From NCBI RefSeq assembly GCF_003710905.1, contig NZ_RHHV01000007.1:1-64000 (forward strand): a DNA stretch of 64,000 nucleotides, given 5' to 3'. This document shows, piece after piece, positions 1 to 9,322 of the stretch. Under the pieces are notes generated by a model. The model saw only the letters and a list, made by a program, of their open reading frames with translations, was not told where the DNA came from and made no database searches. The DNA is from Brevibacillus parabrevis. GTDB taxonomy: Bacteria; Bacillota; Bacilli; Brevibacillales; Brevibacillaceae. Numbering within the stretch: position 1 is the stretch's first letter; every line of letters starts with the position of its first letter. The position numbers and the translations under genes were made by a program.

Positions 1-33
1 ATTCAGTTTTGAAGGAACAAAACCTTCCATAAT

Positions 34-110
34 GGAGCTGTGGTGAAGTTGGAGTTCACGCCGGTCTGTCACACCGGAGGTCGCGGGTTCGAGTCCCGTC
101 AGCTCCGCCA
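34..110 (+). tRNA. tRNA-Asp (GTC)
   Basis: A full cloverleaf can be drawn. The 7-bp acceptor stem pairs GGAGCTG with CAGCTCC, the T-loop contains GGTTCGAGTCC, and the anticodon loop reads CTGTCAC, giving anticodon GTC. The 3' CCA is encoded. It is the first of four tRNA genes in a row, and the cluster may continue upstream of the window. Confidence 0.97.
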
Positions 111-148
111 TTTCTTGTTTCTAGAGAAGAAATGGCGAAAAAGTATGT

Positions 149-224
<76 letters not shown>

Positions 225-229
225 TGTGA

Positions 230-305
230 GAGCCATTAGCTCAGTTGGTAGAGCATCTGACTTTTAATCAGAGGGTCGAAGGTTCGAGTCCTTCATGGCT
301 CACCA
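230..305 (+). tRNA. tRNA-Lys (TTT)
   Basis: Cloverleaf with acceptor stem GAGCCAT pairing with ATGGCTC, anticodon loop CTTTTAA (anticodon TTT), and encoded CCA. It starts only six bases after tRNA-Phe, so the two are surely co-transcribed. Confidence 0.97.
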
Positions 306-345
306 GTTTTTACAAAACATAGAAAAAGAAAACACGATAAACTAT

Positions 346-421
346 GCGGACGTAGCTCAATTGGTAGAGCGTCGCCTTGCCAAGGCGAAGGTCGCGGGTT
401 CGAGACCCGTCGTCCGCTCCA
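346..421 (+). tRNA. tRNA-Gly (GCC)
   Basis: Cloverleaf with acceptor stem GCGGACG pairing with CGTCCGC, anticodon loop TTGCCAA (anticodon GCC), and encoded CCA. Last gene of the tRNA cluster. The CACCACTTGC...GCGCCAGTGGTG hairpin with following T-rich bases (about 434-478) probably ends the transcript. Confidence 0.97.
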
Positions 422-572
422 TTTCCGTTCGTAAACACCACTTGCTATGCGCCAGTGGTGTTTTCCTGCTTTTACCTGTGAAATGAACACTTTAAAAGAC
501 GAGTCAGCTTGTAGGCTGGCACCGCTTCTGGTACGATACTTGAAGTGCTGCTCCTACGATGTTGGAGGTTTT

Positions 573-2222
573 ATGAAACATACCAAAAGTATTTTGAAAA
601 AAACGACTGTCGTTGACTTCAAACAAGATGCCACTTTTTTTGTTGACCGTGGTATGCGCTTTTTGAATCGGTACGACTATGAGAAAGCACTGCGATCGTT
701 TCGGCGGGCTGTCGAGATGGAACCAGCCAACGCTGAGTGCCACTGTCATTTGGCTAGTGCCCTCGCTGAGACGGGGCAGTTTGAAGCATCGAATGAAGTC
801 CTCTATGAGGTTATAGAAAAATGGGACCCGTCCATGGTAGAAGTGTATTTCTACATGGCGAACAACTACGCCAATCTCGAAGATTACCAGATGGCTGAAG
901 AAATGGCTGTGCGCTATTTGCAGGAAGCCGGCAACGGACATTATCGGGAGGAAGCGGAAGAACTGCTCGATTACATTTACTTCGAGCTGGACTTGCCGCC
1001 GCGTCATTTTCTCCCGAGCGAAAATGAAGATGTGTACAGCAAACATGAGCGGGCACGTCGCAGCTTGGAAGAAGGTCGCTTCCTGGAGGCTTTGGACATT
1101 TTGAAAGAAATCGTGGAAGCCGACCCTGACTTTTTGCCAGCCTGGAACAATTTGTCCCTCGCCTATTATTACGTGGGCGACTTCCAGCAAGCGATGGAGA
1201 CGATCGAGAAGACGCTGGAAAAAGAGCATGGCAATTTGCATGCCTTGTGCAATCTGGCTGTTTTGCTCTCCCATCACAACCATACTGTTGAGCTGCTGGC
1301 TTTGATGGACATGCTCAAAAAAGTCGTGCCGTTCCATCCGGAGAACACCTACAAGCTGGCGACGACCATGGGAGTCCTGGGACAGCATGACGAAGCTTTC
1401 TTCCACTATCAGCGAATGCTGCGCGCTGGCCGTCCGCACGAGGCTTGCACGTACCACTACGCGGCGATCTCGGCGTATTTGAGCGGACGAAAAGAGCAGG
1501 CACTGCGCTGGTGGCAAAAAGCAAAGCAGATGGACCCGGAATCCGGAATTGCTGACCAGTACATTCACATGGTAAAAAGCGAGCAAGAAGGGGAAACTAT
1601 AAAGCCGATCCCTTATCAATACAATCCTCCGCAACGCGATGTTTCGTGGGAAAAAGCGCCTTTTACGGGAGTAGAGGATTTCAAAAACGATCCGATGATT
1701 CGTGCTTCGCTTTTGTGGGCTTTGCAGCATGGGCGGGACGAAGTCAAATTCGCCGTTTTGCAAACTTTGTCGTTGATCGGCGATGACGAGGCTGAACATG
1801 CCGTTCGCCAGTTTTACTACCAGACGGACAACCCTCAACTGCAAAAGCTGGCGTTGCTCGCTTTGGCTGACATGGGGGCGGCGATGCCTGAGGATGCGCC
1901 GGACTCGGCAAAGCACGCCAGCCACACGGGGATCGTACAAGGTGAGATGAGTGTGGAAGAGGGCATTCACCGCTACTTGATCGCAGAGGGCCAGCAGGAG
2001 GCAGGAGAGTGGTGCCTTCAGGTGTGGAACGTGCATCATGAATATATGCTCAGCCAAGTACAAGTGCGGAAAGCAGTTGCATGGATCGCTGCATTAGAAT
2101 ATGTATACGGAACTGTGGTAAACAGCAAGAAGTCGCAAGCGCACCTGGCTCAAAAGTACGGAGTTTCGGCTGCAACCGTCTCGAAGTGTGTCAAAGTATT
2201 GTCGACGCTTGATTTTAAATAG
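573..2222 (+). CDS. tetratricopeptide-repeat protein with C-terminal HTH-like tail
   Basis: A 549-residue cytoplasmic protein with no signal peptide or membrane span. TPR-type helical repeats are visible at about residues 20-100 and 155-300 (patterns such as YEKALRSFRRAVEMEP and FLEALDILKEIVEADP). The last 40 residues (SQAHLAQKYGVSAATVSKCV) look like a helix-turn-helix. The ATG at 573 is preferred over upstream in-frame codons because TTGGAGGTTT sits just before it. It lies upstream of trxB, where B. subtilis has the TPR gene yvcD, so it is probably the same locus. TPRs mediate protein-protein contacts; the partner is unknown. Confidence 0.85.
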   Translation: MKHTKSILKKTTVVDFKQDATFFVDRGMRFLNRYDYEKALRSFRRAVEMEPANAECHCHLASALAETGQFEASNEVLYEVIEKWDPSMVEVYFYMANNYANLEDYQMAEEMAVRYLQEAGNGHYREEAEELLDYIYFELDLPPRHFLPSENEDVYSKHERARRSLEEGRFLEALDILKEIVEADPDFLPAWNNLSLAYYYVGDFQQAMETIEKTLEKEHGNLHALCNLAVLLSHHNHTVELLALMDMLKKVVPFHPENTYKLATTMGVLGQHDEAFFHYQRMLRAGRPHEACTYHYAAISAYLSGRKEQALRWWQKAKQMDPESGIADQYIHMVKSEQEGETIKPIPYQYNPPQRDVSWEKAPFTGVEDFKNDPMIRASLLWALQHGRDEVKFAVLQTLSLIGDDEAEHAVRQFYYQTDNPQLQKLALLALADMGAAMPEDAPDSAKHASHTGIVQGEMSVEEGIHRYLIAEGQQEAGEWCLQVWNVHHEYMLSQVQVRKAVAWIAALEYVYGTVVNSKKSQAHLAQKYGVSAATVSKCVKVLSTLDFK

Positions 2223-2250
2223 ATTATTACTTTATAATAACTATAAATAA

Positions 2251-3240
<990 letters not shown>

Positions 3241-3320
3241 CGTGCTTGTAACATGGGTGAAATAATTCAAGGGTAAGATAAAGACAATGAATTGACCCCC
3301 TTATCTATATAAACATTGTT

Positions 3321-3354
3321 GCGTGGCTGAGAATGCAGTCGCGCATCTTTTTTT
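3321..3354 (+). terminator. possible terminator of trxB
   Basis: An imperfect hairpin (GCGTGGCTG...CAGTCGCGC) is followed by a run of seven T. It lies in the 235-base gap before rapZ. Confidence 0.45.
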
Positions 3355-3475
3355 GTCCAAAAACAGCTTGTACGCTTTGGAAAAACAGATGGGAAAAGTG
3401 GGGAAGCGCCCAAAAAGGTGCGAATAGGGCAGTGATTATGGTATGCTATTGTCAGAATCGTAGGAGGCGAGTTGC

Positions 3476-4357
3476 GTGACGGAATTGGGAAACGACAAGG
3501 CCATTAATCTCCTGATCATTACCGGAATGTCAGGTGCGGGAAAAACAGTTGCTGTACAAAGCTTGGAGGATTTGGGTTATTTTTGCGTCGACAACCTGCC
3601 CCCTGTACTGATTCCCAAATTTGCCGAGTTGGTCAAACAGTCTGGCGGGAGTATTGAGCGTGTCGCTTTGGTTATCGATTTGCGGGGACGGGAGTTTTTC
3701 GAAAGTCTGTCCGTAACGATCGAGAGTCTGGAGCAGATGGAGGGATTGTCGTACCACATCCTCTATCTCGATGCGAACGATCAAACGCTGGTTTCCCGTT
3801 ACAAGGAAACCCGTCGCAGACATCCGCTTTCACCGAACGGTTCCCCTCTGGAAGGAATACATGCTGAGCGCCGCTTGTTGCAGGAAATGAAGGGCTGGGC
3901 GCATCAGATTATCGATACGAGTCAAATGAAGCCGGCACAGCTTCGTGAAAAAATCATCAACCAATACGCACAACAAGGATCACCCCTTACGATCAATGTA
4001 TTGTCGTTTGGCTTTAAATACGGTACGCCGATTGACGCGGACTTGATGTTTGATGTCCGGTTTTTGCCAAACCCTCACTACGTGGACGAATTGCGGCCCA
4101 AGACCGGATGTGATCCAGAAGTGGCTGATTACGTGATGAAACACAAGGAAACAAAAGAGTTCATCGAGAAGCTGACGGACTTTTTGGCGTATACGTTGCC
4201 GCATTACCAGCGGGAAGGGAAAAGCCAGTTGGTGATCGGCATCGGATGCACGGGAGGAAAACACCGTTCAGTCGCCATCGCCGAGCATTTGGGGGAGACG
4301 TTCGGAAAAGATTTTACCATCCGTGTCAGTCATCGAGACATGGAAAAGAACAAGTGA
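3476..4357 (+). CDS. rapZ: RNase adapter / nucleotide-binding protein RapZ (YvcJ)
   Basis: RapZ-family P-loop protein of 293 residues. The Walker A motif is GMSGAGKT near residues 18-25, and the C-terminal part carries the family's [10 protein letters not shown] segment. In E. coli RapZ binds small RNAs and RNase E to control amino-sugar synthesis; in B. subtilis YvcJ hydrolyses GTP and affects competence. The start is a GTG at 3476, supported by TAGGAGGCGAG just upstream. It opens the conserved rapZ-yvcK-whiA-crh block, which links carbon supply to envelope growth and division. Confidence 0.95.
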   Translation: MTELGNDKAINLLIITGMSGAGKTVAVQSLEDLGYFCVDNLPPVLIPKFAELVKQSGGSIERVALVIDLRGREFFESLSVTIESLEQMEGLSYHILYLDANDQTLVSRYKETRRRHPLSPNGSPLEGIHAERRLLQEMKGWAHQIIDTSQMKPAQLREKIINQYAQQGSPLTINVLSFGFKYGTPIDADLMFDVRFLPNPHYVDELRPKTGCDPEVADYVMKHKETKEFIEKLTDFLAYTLPHYQREGKSQLVIGIGCTGGKHRSVAIAEHLGETFGKDFTIRVSHRDMEKNK

Positions 4358-4441
4358 GCATAGGATGGCAGGAAGAAAAAGCAAGACGATGCACATGAGA
4401 TAGCCACCTGTTTATTTGTATCAGAAATAATGAGGTGACAT

Positions 4442-5452
4442 ATGCCTACTAAGGGAATGGGGAGGCTACAGTCAAGGCCATTACGAATTGTCGTCATTGG
4501 CGGAGGAACGGGTCTGTCCGTCCTTTTGCGCGGTCTGAAGCATGAGCCGGTGCATATCACAGCGATCGTAACCGTAGCAGACGATGGGGGAAGCTCGGGA
4601 CGTCTGCGCGAGGAAATGGATATGCTGCCACCGGGAGACATTCGCAATGTGTTGACTGCTTTGGCCGATACGGAGCCGTTGATGGAAAAAGTCATGCAGT
4701 ACCGTTTTTCCTCAGGCACGGGATTAGCAGGGCATAATTTGGGAAATCTACTACTTGCGGCGATGAACGAAATCACGGGAGATTTTGTGACCGCAGTGAA
4801 AACGTTAAGCGGAGTTTTGGCAGTGCGAGGAGATGTACTGCCTGCATCTACGCAATCCATTCGTCTGAAAGCGGAGATGACGGATGGCTCCATCGTGGTG
4901 GGCGAATCCCAAATACCGCTGACGGGCAAGGAAATCAAACGGGTTTTCCTTGATCCTGTGGATGCTGTGCCGCTGAGCGAAGCTCTTTTGGCCATCGCCG
5001 AGGCGGATGCCATTTTAATTGGCCCGGGCAGCTTGTATACGAGCATACTGCCCAATTTGCTGGTGCGAGGCTTGTTTGCTGCGCTCAGACGCTCTACGGC
5101 CCCAAAGATTTACATTTGCAATGTAATGACACAGCCAGGAGAGACGGACGGTTTTTCCGCCTCCAAGCATGTGCAGGTTATGTACGAACATGTTAACGAA
5201 TCATTTTTAGATACGATCATTGTCAACTCAGCAGAGCTGCCGAACCACGTATTGGAGAAATACGCGGAAAAAGGAGCTGCTCCCGTCCCGTGCGATCTGA
5301 AAAAGCTGCGTCAGCTCGGCTTGCATATTGTTGCAAAGCCGCTGGTCACATTCGAGGACGGTTACCTGCGTCATGATGCGCATGCAGTAAGCAAGCAAGT
5401 CGTTTCACTCGTCAAGCGCAGACGAAAGGTGCTGAAGATAGAGAAGGAGTAG
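4442..5452 (+). CDS. yvcK: gluconeogenesis/envelope factor YvcK
   Basis: YvcK/MgfK-family protein (336 residues). The N-terminal GGGTGLSVLLRGLK and the following DDGGSSGRLR are the family's nucleotide-sugar binding motifs; B. subtilis YvcK binds UDP-GlcNAc and is needed for growth on gluconeogenic carbon sources and correct cell shape. A GAGGTGACAT ribosome site precedes the ATG. It ends nine bases before whiA, so the two are translated from one message. Residues 1-12 (TKGMGRLQSR) form a short polar lead-in before the domain. Confidence 0.95.
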   Translation: MPTKGMGRLQSRPLRIVVIGGGTGLSVLLRGLKHEPVHITAIVTVADDGGSSGRLREEMDMLPPGDIRNVLTALADTEPLMEKVMQYRFSSGTGLAGHNLGNLLLAAMNEITGDFVTAVKTLSGVLAVRGDVLPASTQSIRLKAEMTDGSIVVGESQIPLTGKEIKRVFLDPVDAVPLSEALLAIAEADAILIGPGSLYTSILPNLLVRGLFAALRRSTAPKIYICNVMTQPGETDGFSASKHVQVMYEHVNESFLDTIIVNSAELPNHVLEKYAEKGAAPVPCDLKKLRQLGLHIVAKPLVTFEDGYLRHDAHAVSKQVVSLVKRRRKVLKIEKE

Positions 5453-5461
5453 TGAAGTTCG

Positions 5462-6409
5462 ATGTCATTCGCCGCACATACCAAGAAAGAACTGACCATG
5501 ATGGAGGGCGCCGATTGCTGCAACAAGGCCGAATTGTCTGCCTTGATCCGCATGAATGGGAGCTTGCAGTTCGGGGCAGGACGCCTGGTGCTGGATGTGA
5601 CGACGGAAAACGCGGCGATTGCCAGAAGGATTTACACCTTGATCAAAAAGCTGTTTCAGACGCACTGTGAGCTGCTCGTCCGCAAAAAAATGCGTCTGAA
5701 AAAGAATAACGTCTACATCGTGCGTATACCCAACCAGGCCAATGAGATCTTGCAAAACCTGGCGATCATGGACAGCAGTCTCTCGTTCGTACCGGGGATC
5801 GCTCCTGAAATCGTGAAAAAGTCGTGTTGCCGGGCCGCCTACCTGCGTGGAGCTTTTCTGGCGGGCGGATCGGTCAATCACCCGGAAGCGTCCAGCTACC
5901 ATCTGGAAATATTCACTTCCTACCAGGATTTCTGCGAAGCATTGACCAAGATCGCCAATCGGTATAAACTAAATGCCAAGTGCATCGAGCGGAAAAAAGG
6001 GTACGTCCTCTATATAAAAGAGGGCGAGAGAATTACCGAGTTTTTAAGTCTTATCGGTGCGCATCAGGCTCTCTTGTACTTCGAAGATGTCCGGATCGTC
6101 AAGGACATGCGAAACTCTGTAAACCGGCTGCATAATTGCGAGATTGCCAACATCAACAAAACGGTAAACGCTGCCACAAGACAGATGGAAAACATTCAGC
6201 TCATCGATCAGGAAATGGGGCTGGAGAATTTGCCCAGACGTCTGCGGGAAGTGGCGGAGCTTCGCGTGGCTCACCCCGATATCAATTTGAAAGAGTTGGG
6301 GGAAATGGTCCCGAGTGGAGTTGTCAGCAAATCGGGAATTAATCACCGCTTGCGAAAAATTAATGAAATCGCTGACAAAATACGAGAAAAACAAAATCTT
6401 TCGATGTAA
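5462..6409 (+). CDS. whiA: DNA-binding protein WhiA
   Basis: WhiA homologue of 315 residues, the usual length. The N-terminal two-thirds is a degenerate LAGLIDADG-like fold ([16 protein letters not shown] near residue 125), and the C-terminus is a helix-turn-helix ([22 protein letters not shown] begins near residue 278). In Streptomyces WhiA is a sporulation regulator; in B. subtilis it affects division and chromosome segregation. It begins nine bases after yvcK and is followed by crh, the standard Bacilli order. Confidence 0.95.
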   Translation: MSFAAHTKKELTMMEGADCCNKAELSALIRMNGSLQFGAGRLVLDVTTENAAIARRIYTLIKKLFQTHCELLVRKKMRLKKNNVYIVRIPNQANEILQNLAIMDSSLSFVPGIAPEIVKKSCCRAAYLRGAFLAGGSVNHPEASSYHLEIFTSYQDFCEALTKIANRYKLNAKCIERKKGYVLYIKEGERITEFLSLIGAHQALLYFEDVRIVKDMRNSVNRLHNCEIANINKTVNAATRQMENIQLIDQEMGLENLPRRLREVAELRVAHPDINLKELGEMVPSGVVSKSGINHRLRKINEIADKIREKQNLSM

Positions 6410-6458
6410 TTGCATGCTATACTAAAGGATAATAGTCTACAAGTAAGGAGGTCCATTC

Positions 6459-6716
6459 ATGGTTCAACAGCAGGTTGTGGTTCAGTTGAAGACCGGTTTG
6501 CAGGCTCGTCCGGCTGCCTTTTTCGTGCAGGAGGCCAACCGCTTTGTATCGGAAGTATTCGTAGAAAAAGGCAACAAAAAAGTTAACGCGAAAAGCATCA
6601 TGGGTATCATGAGCCTCGCGATCAGCTCCGGAACGGAGATTACCATTTTGGCGGAAGGGCCGGATGCCTCCCAGGCAGTATCGAGCCTCTCGACGTTGGT
6701 AAGCAAGGAAGAGTAG
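6459..6716 (+). CDS. crh: HPr-like catabolite-repression protein Crh
   Basis: An 85-residue HPr fold. The usual PTS histidine at position 15 is glutamine here (GLQARPA, Gln15), while the regulatory serine is kept at position 46 (NAKSIMG). That combination defines Crh: it cannot carry PTS phosphate but can be phosphorylated on Ser46 by HPr kinase and act as a CcpA co-repressor. AAGGAGGTCC precedes the ATG. The position after whiA matches B. subtilis. A strong terminator follows. Confidence 0.94.
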   Translation: MVQQQVVVQLKTGLQARPAAFFVQEANRFVSEVFVEKGNKKVNAKSIMGIMSLAISSGTEITILAEGPDASQAVSSLSTLVSKEE

Positions 6717-6729
6717 ACAGATGGATGAA

Positions 6730-6761
6730 GACACTGTCCCGAAAGGGGAGTGTCTTTTTTT
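6730..6761 (+). terminator. terminator of the rapZ-yvcK-whiA-crh operon
   Basis: A GC-rich hairpin (GACACTGTCCC, GAAA loop, GGGGAGTGTC) is followed by seven T. Confidence 0.85.
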
Positions 6762-6839
6762 GTACAGATGCCCATGCATCAATTTCGTGAACGGAGGGTA
6801 TTGCTAAACAATGTAGAGCGCAAAAAGGAGGAATGACTC

Positions 6840-7034
6840 ATGAGCAATCGTGACACGTGTCAGGATAGCTGCAACGAAGGCCGGGATTCTTATGACATGG
6901 ACATCGACCGGATGATCAATGAAGGGCTTGGCGGCGGAATCGTTTCTGATCAGAACGGTCTGATCGAAGAAACCAGCGTGGATACGATGACAGGGGCAAG
7001 CTCCGCGCAGCAAGCCTTAGAAAACGAGCGATAA
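6840..7034 (+). CDS. small acidic hypothetical protein
   Basis: A 64-residue acidic, hydrophilic protein with two cysteines near the N-terminus (DTCQDSCNE) and no signal peptide or membrane segment. AAAAAGGAGGAATGACTC just upstream supports the ATG. I do not recognise the family. It lies 13 bases before a spore-protein gene and probably shares its message, which suggests, but does not show, a role in sporulation. Confidence 0.65.
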   Translation: MSNRDTCQDSCNEGRDSYDMDIDRMINEGLGGGIVSDQNGLIEETSVDTMTGASSAQQALENER

Positions 7035-7047
7035 GAGGGACGAAGCC

Positions 7048-7227
7048 ATGGATCTGACAAGAGCGCAGGCAATCCTTTATTCTCCTGAGAAAATAAAGGT
7101 AGAATACCAGGGTGAATCGGTATGGATCGACTCTGTCGATGAGAAGACGTCCACAGCGCGTATTCATCAGGAAAGAAATCCGGGCAACAGCTTGACTGTG
7201 TATGTCAGCCAGTTGGAGGAATTGTGA
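7048..7227 (+). CDS. sspH: H-type small acid-soluble spore protein
   Basis: A 59-residue protein matching the SspH family: an N-terminal RAQ.I..SP..I.V.Y.G..V.I..VDE pattern, then TARIH...NP, then V.VSQLEEL. Family members are made late in the forespore and are minor spore-core proteins. The ATG at 7048 follows GAGGGACGAAGCC. It is too short for many gene callers. It is preceded by a 64-residue unknown gene and followed by a shared terminator. Confidence 0.8.
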   Translation: MDLTRAQAILYSPEKIKVEYQGESVWIDSVDEKTSTARIHQERNPGNSLTVYVSQLEEL

Positions 7228-7236
7228 AGTAGATGC

Positions 7237-7274
7237 AAAAAACACTCGGCCAGTCGTTGGCACGAGTGTTTTTG
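7237..7274. terminator. bidirectional terminator between sspH and clpP
   Basis: AACACTCG at 7241-7248 pairs with CGAGTGTT at 7263-7270. An A run precedes and a T run follows, so it can end both the + strand spore gene and the - strand clpP transcript. Confidence 0.8.
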
Positions 7275-7286
7275 TGACGAAAGTCG

Positions 7287-7889
7287 TTACTTTTTCGCAG
7301 ATGGCTCGGAAGTAATCACTTTGTCGATCAGTCCGTACTCTACTGCTTCCGCAGCGGAGAGGAAGTTGTCGCGATCCGTATCTTTTTGGATGCGATCCAG
7401 TGGCTGTCCTGTCCGTTCAGCCAGGATGGTGTTCAAGTGGTCGCGCATTTTCAAAATGCGTTTTGCCGCGATTTCGATATCGCTTGCTTGACCTTGTGCA
7501 CCGCCCAGAGGCTGGTGAATCATGACTTCACTGTTCGGCAGGGCATAGCGCTTGCCTTTTGTTCCGGCAGCCAACAGGAAAGCTCCCATGGAAGCAGCCA
7601 TTCCGATACAAATGGTGGAAACGTCAGGTTTGATGAAGTGCATCGTATCGTAAATCGCCATGCCGGCAGTGATGGAACCGCCCGGGCTATTTATGTACAG
7701 ATGAATGTCTTTCTCCGGATCTTCCGCCTGAAGGAACAACAGCTGGGCCACCACAATGTTGGCTACCGTGTCGTTGATGGGAGTTCCCAGAAAGATGATG
7801 CGGTCTTTGAGCAGGCGCGAATAAATATCGTAAGCACGTTCACCGCGGTTTGTCTGTTCAATGACGGTTGGAATCAAATTCATGTGCAT
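7287..7889 (-). CDS. clpP: ATP-dependent Clp protease proteolytic subunit
   Basis: Serine peptidase subunit of the cytoplasmic ClpXP/ClpCP machines. The catalytic triad reads as Ser100 (GMAASMGA), His125 (EVMIHQP) and Asp174 (TDRDNF), the standard spacing. Length 200 is normal. The first ATG (7889) is preferred to the one two codons later because AGAGGAGGAAGACTAG gives proper spacing to it. It is monocistronic and opposite to its neighbours. A CtsR-type operator lies about 40 bases upstream, so heat- and stress-induction by CtsR is expected. Confidence 0.97.
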   Translation of the reverse strand: MHMNLIPTVIEQTNRGERAYDIYSRLLKDRIIFLGTPINDTVANIVVAQLLFLQAEDPEKDIHLYINSPGGSITAGMAIYDTMHFIKPDVSTICIGMAASMGAFLLAAGTKGKRYALPNSEVMIHQPLGGAQGQASDIEIAAKRILKMRDHLNTILAERTGQPLDRIQKDTDRDNFLSAAEAVEYGLIDKVITSEPSAKK

Positions 7890-7930
7890 CTAGTCTTCCT
7901 CCTCTCTTTGTAAGATTATCATACACAAAA

Positions 7931-7947
7931 GGTCAATGAAGGTCAAA
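7931..7947. promoter_or_regulatory. CtsR operator upstream of clpP
   Basis: Two heptads GGTCAAT and GGTCAAA are separated by GAA. This fits the CtsR consensus RGTCAAA-NAN-RGTCAAA with one mismatch. It sits 42-58 bases upstream of the clpP start, where it can overlap the promoter. Confidence 0.8.
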
Positions 7948-8020
7948 CACATAAGTGCACGCCCTCCCTACCATGGTTGCCAAATTGTCTCTCTCTAAAC
8001 CTATGGCGGAACGAATGATT

Positions 8021-8242
8021 TCATTCTTCCTCTGTGTCCTCCGCTTCCGCCAGATCAACGGCAAGCTTGAGCGTCGCCTTCATTTTTTTCCCTTTGATGA
8101 TCGTATACTCGTCTATTTGCAAGGCCGATAAGTGATTGATGGCTTCTGCCAGCTCCTGCTGATTTTTGTACGGCTGGATCGTCAACAGGCATTCTTCGTC
8201 ACTGGCTTCCTGGTATATCAGAAAAAATCGCTCGCCTGCCAT
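8021..8242 (-). CDS. small acidic hypothetical protein
   Basis: A 73-residue soluble protein with an acidic tail (DLAEAEDTEEE). The GGGAGGGTGCCTTC sequence gives a good ribosome site for the ATG at 8242. The beta-rich pattern (ERFFLIYQ...ECLLTIQPY...TIIKGKKMK) suggests one small mixed alpha/beta domain, but I do not recognise the family. A cluster of DnaA boxes lies 25-56 bases upstream, over its likely promoter, so DnaA could influence its expression. Confidence 0.7.
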   Translation of the reverse strand: MAGERFFLIYQEASDEECLLTIQPYKNQQELAEAINHLSALQIDEYTIIKGKKMKATLKLAVDLAEAEDTEEE

Positions 8243-8266
8243 GAAGGCACCCTCCCATCTTTATAA

Positions 8267-8298
8267 TTATCCACAGTTTTATCCACAGGTTGTGCACA
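8267..8298. promoter_or_regulatory. DnaA-box cluster
   Basis: Two perfect TTATCCACA boxes are at 8267-8275 and 8279-8287, exactly 12 bases apart, followed by a near-match palindrome TTGTGCACAA at 8290-8299. They lie between two divergent genes. Such clusters outside oriC bind DnaA in Bacillus and can titrate it or regulate nearby promoters. Confidence 0.7.
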
Positions 8299-8463
8299 AA
8301 AACATTTGTTCGCGGGATAGCATGCGTTGATTCCCATAGTTTTGGCATAATTGGCTAATCCTTTACATAGGAAAAGTATGGAACAAAAAAGGAGGAATAT
8401 GAAGATTTGTGTCGAAAAACACAAAATTGGAATTCATTTCATAACAATCAAGGGGTGTTTATT

Positions 8464-8928
8464 ATGCTTCGCAAGTTTTCCACATTGATGCTGACAGCTG
8501 CTTTGCTGACCGGAAGCGTAGCTGCAACAGCGGCTTTTGCTCAAACGGCACCTGCCAAACAACAAATCAAAATCACGGTTCAACTTAACGGCAAAGAGCT
8601 GCCATTTCCTCAGGACATCGTGACCGAGAACGGGGTAGCTTATGTCAATGCAAGCACTTTGGCAGTCGCACTGGGCGGTGCAGCTGCTTGGGATTCCACA
8701 ACCAAATCGCTGCTGGTTTCCAAAGACAACAAGTACGGCCTGCGCATGTATGAAAACAACACGTTTGCATACAAAAACGGAAAAGAAACCCGTGTAGCAA
8801 ACCCGCCGCGTCCAGTGACTGGTGGCGTATTGGTACCGCTGGTGTTCATCGCGGAAGAGCTTGGTGCAAAAGTGTCCTACGATGCAAAAACATGGACATA
8901 CAAACTGACTACTGAGATCAACAAGTAA
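8464..8928 (+). CDS. secreted stalk-domain (copper amine oxidase N-terminal-like) protein
   Basis: A 154-residue exported protein. A Sec signal peptide is obvious (MLRKFSTLMLTAALLTGS... with likely cleavage at AFA-QT near residue 28). The mature part has the two-lobed pattern of the copper amine oxidase N-terminal 'stalk' fold (ELPFPQDIVTENGVAYV, then LAVALGGAAAWD, then GVLVPLVFIAEELGAKVSYDAK). In Brevibacillus and Paenibacillus such domains are common in cell-surface proteins; no enzyme active site is expected. The ATG at 8464 is preferred because it begins the signal peptide and follows AAGGGGTG. Confidence 0.85.
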   Translation: MLRKFSTLMLTAALLTGSVAATAAFAQTAPAKQQIKITVQLNGKELPFPQDIVTENGVAYVNASTLAVALGGAAAWDSTTKSLLVSKDNKYGLRMYENNTFAYKNGKETRVANPPRPVTGGVLVPLVFIAEELGAKVSYDAKTWTYKLTTEINK

Positions 8929-9017
8929 CGCTTTGGATGATTCCTCCGTTGTGATTGCCCTGTGGCTTCTCGTATAATAGAGAAAAAGCAGGCGCAATCG
9001 AGAGGGGACTTACAAAA

Positions 9018-9119
9018 ATGCAAGGAACCACGTTTGCCAGTGTAGCGTTGCTGGTTGGCTTTGTGGTAGTGGCTATATACGTTATGTGCAAAGCGTATTC
9101 CCAAAAATACAAAGAGTAA
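9018..9119 (+). CDS. 33-residue single-span membrane peptide
   Basis: A very short ORF with a good ribosome site (AGAGGGGACTTAC). Residues about 6-24 form one hydrophobic helix, followed by a basic, soluble tail (KAYSQKYKE). A promoter-like CGTATAATAG lies about 45 bases upstream and a terminator follows, so it looks like a complete small transcription unit. Function unknown. Confidence 0.55.
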   Translation: MQGTTFASVALLVGFVVVAIYVMCKAYSQKYKE

Positions 9120-9139
9120 CAAATATTTACCAAAAAAGA

Positions 9140-9172
9140 AGCCGCACCTTTCACGGGTGTGGCTATTTTATT
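9140..9172 (+). terminator. terminator after the 33-residue peptide gene
   Basis: AGCCGCACC pairs with GGTGTGGCT, followed by ATTTTATTT. Confidence 0.75.
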
Positions 9173-9322
9173 TAATTTTCAGAAAATATATCATAGAGGA
9201 ATATAAACTTCCACAATAAAACAACCAAAATATTATCATTTCTATTGCAAATTTTCTAAAATATCCTACAATAAAAGAGTGATTCATAGTTTGCACGTAA
9301 ATAAAGAGGGGGATGTTTCGCT

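Noticed and set aside
504-2063. Long open frame on the minus strand under the TPR gene
   Set aside because: It is the mirror of a strongly coding + strand gene with a clear ribosome site and domains.
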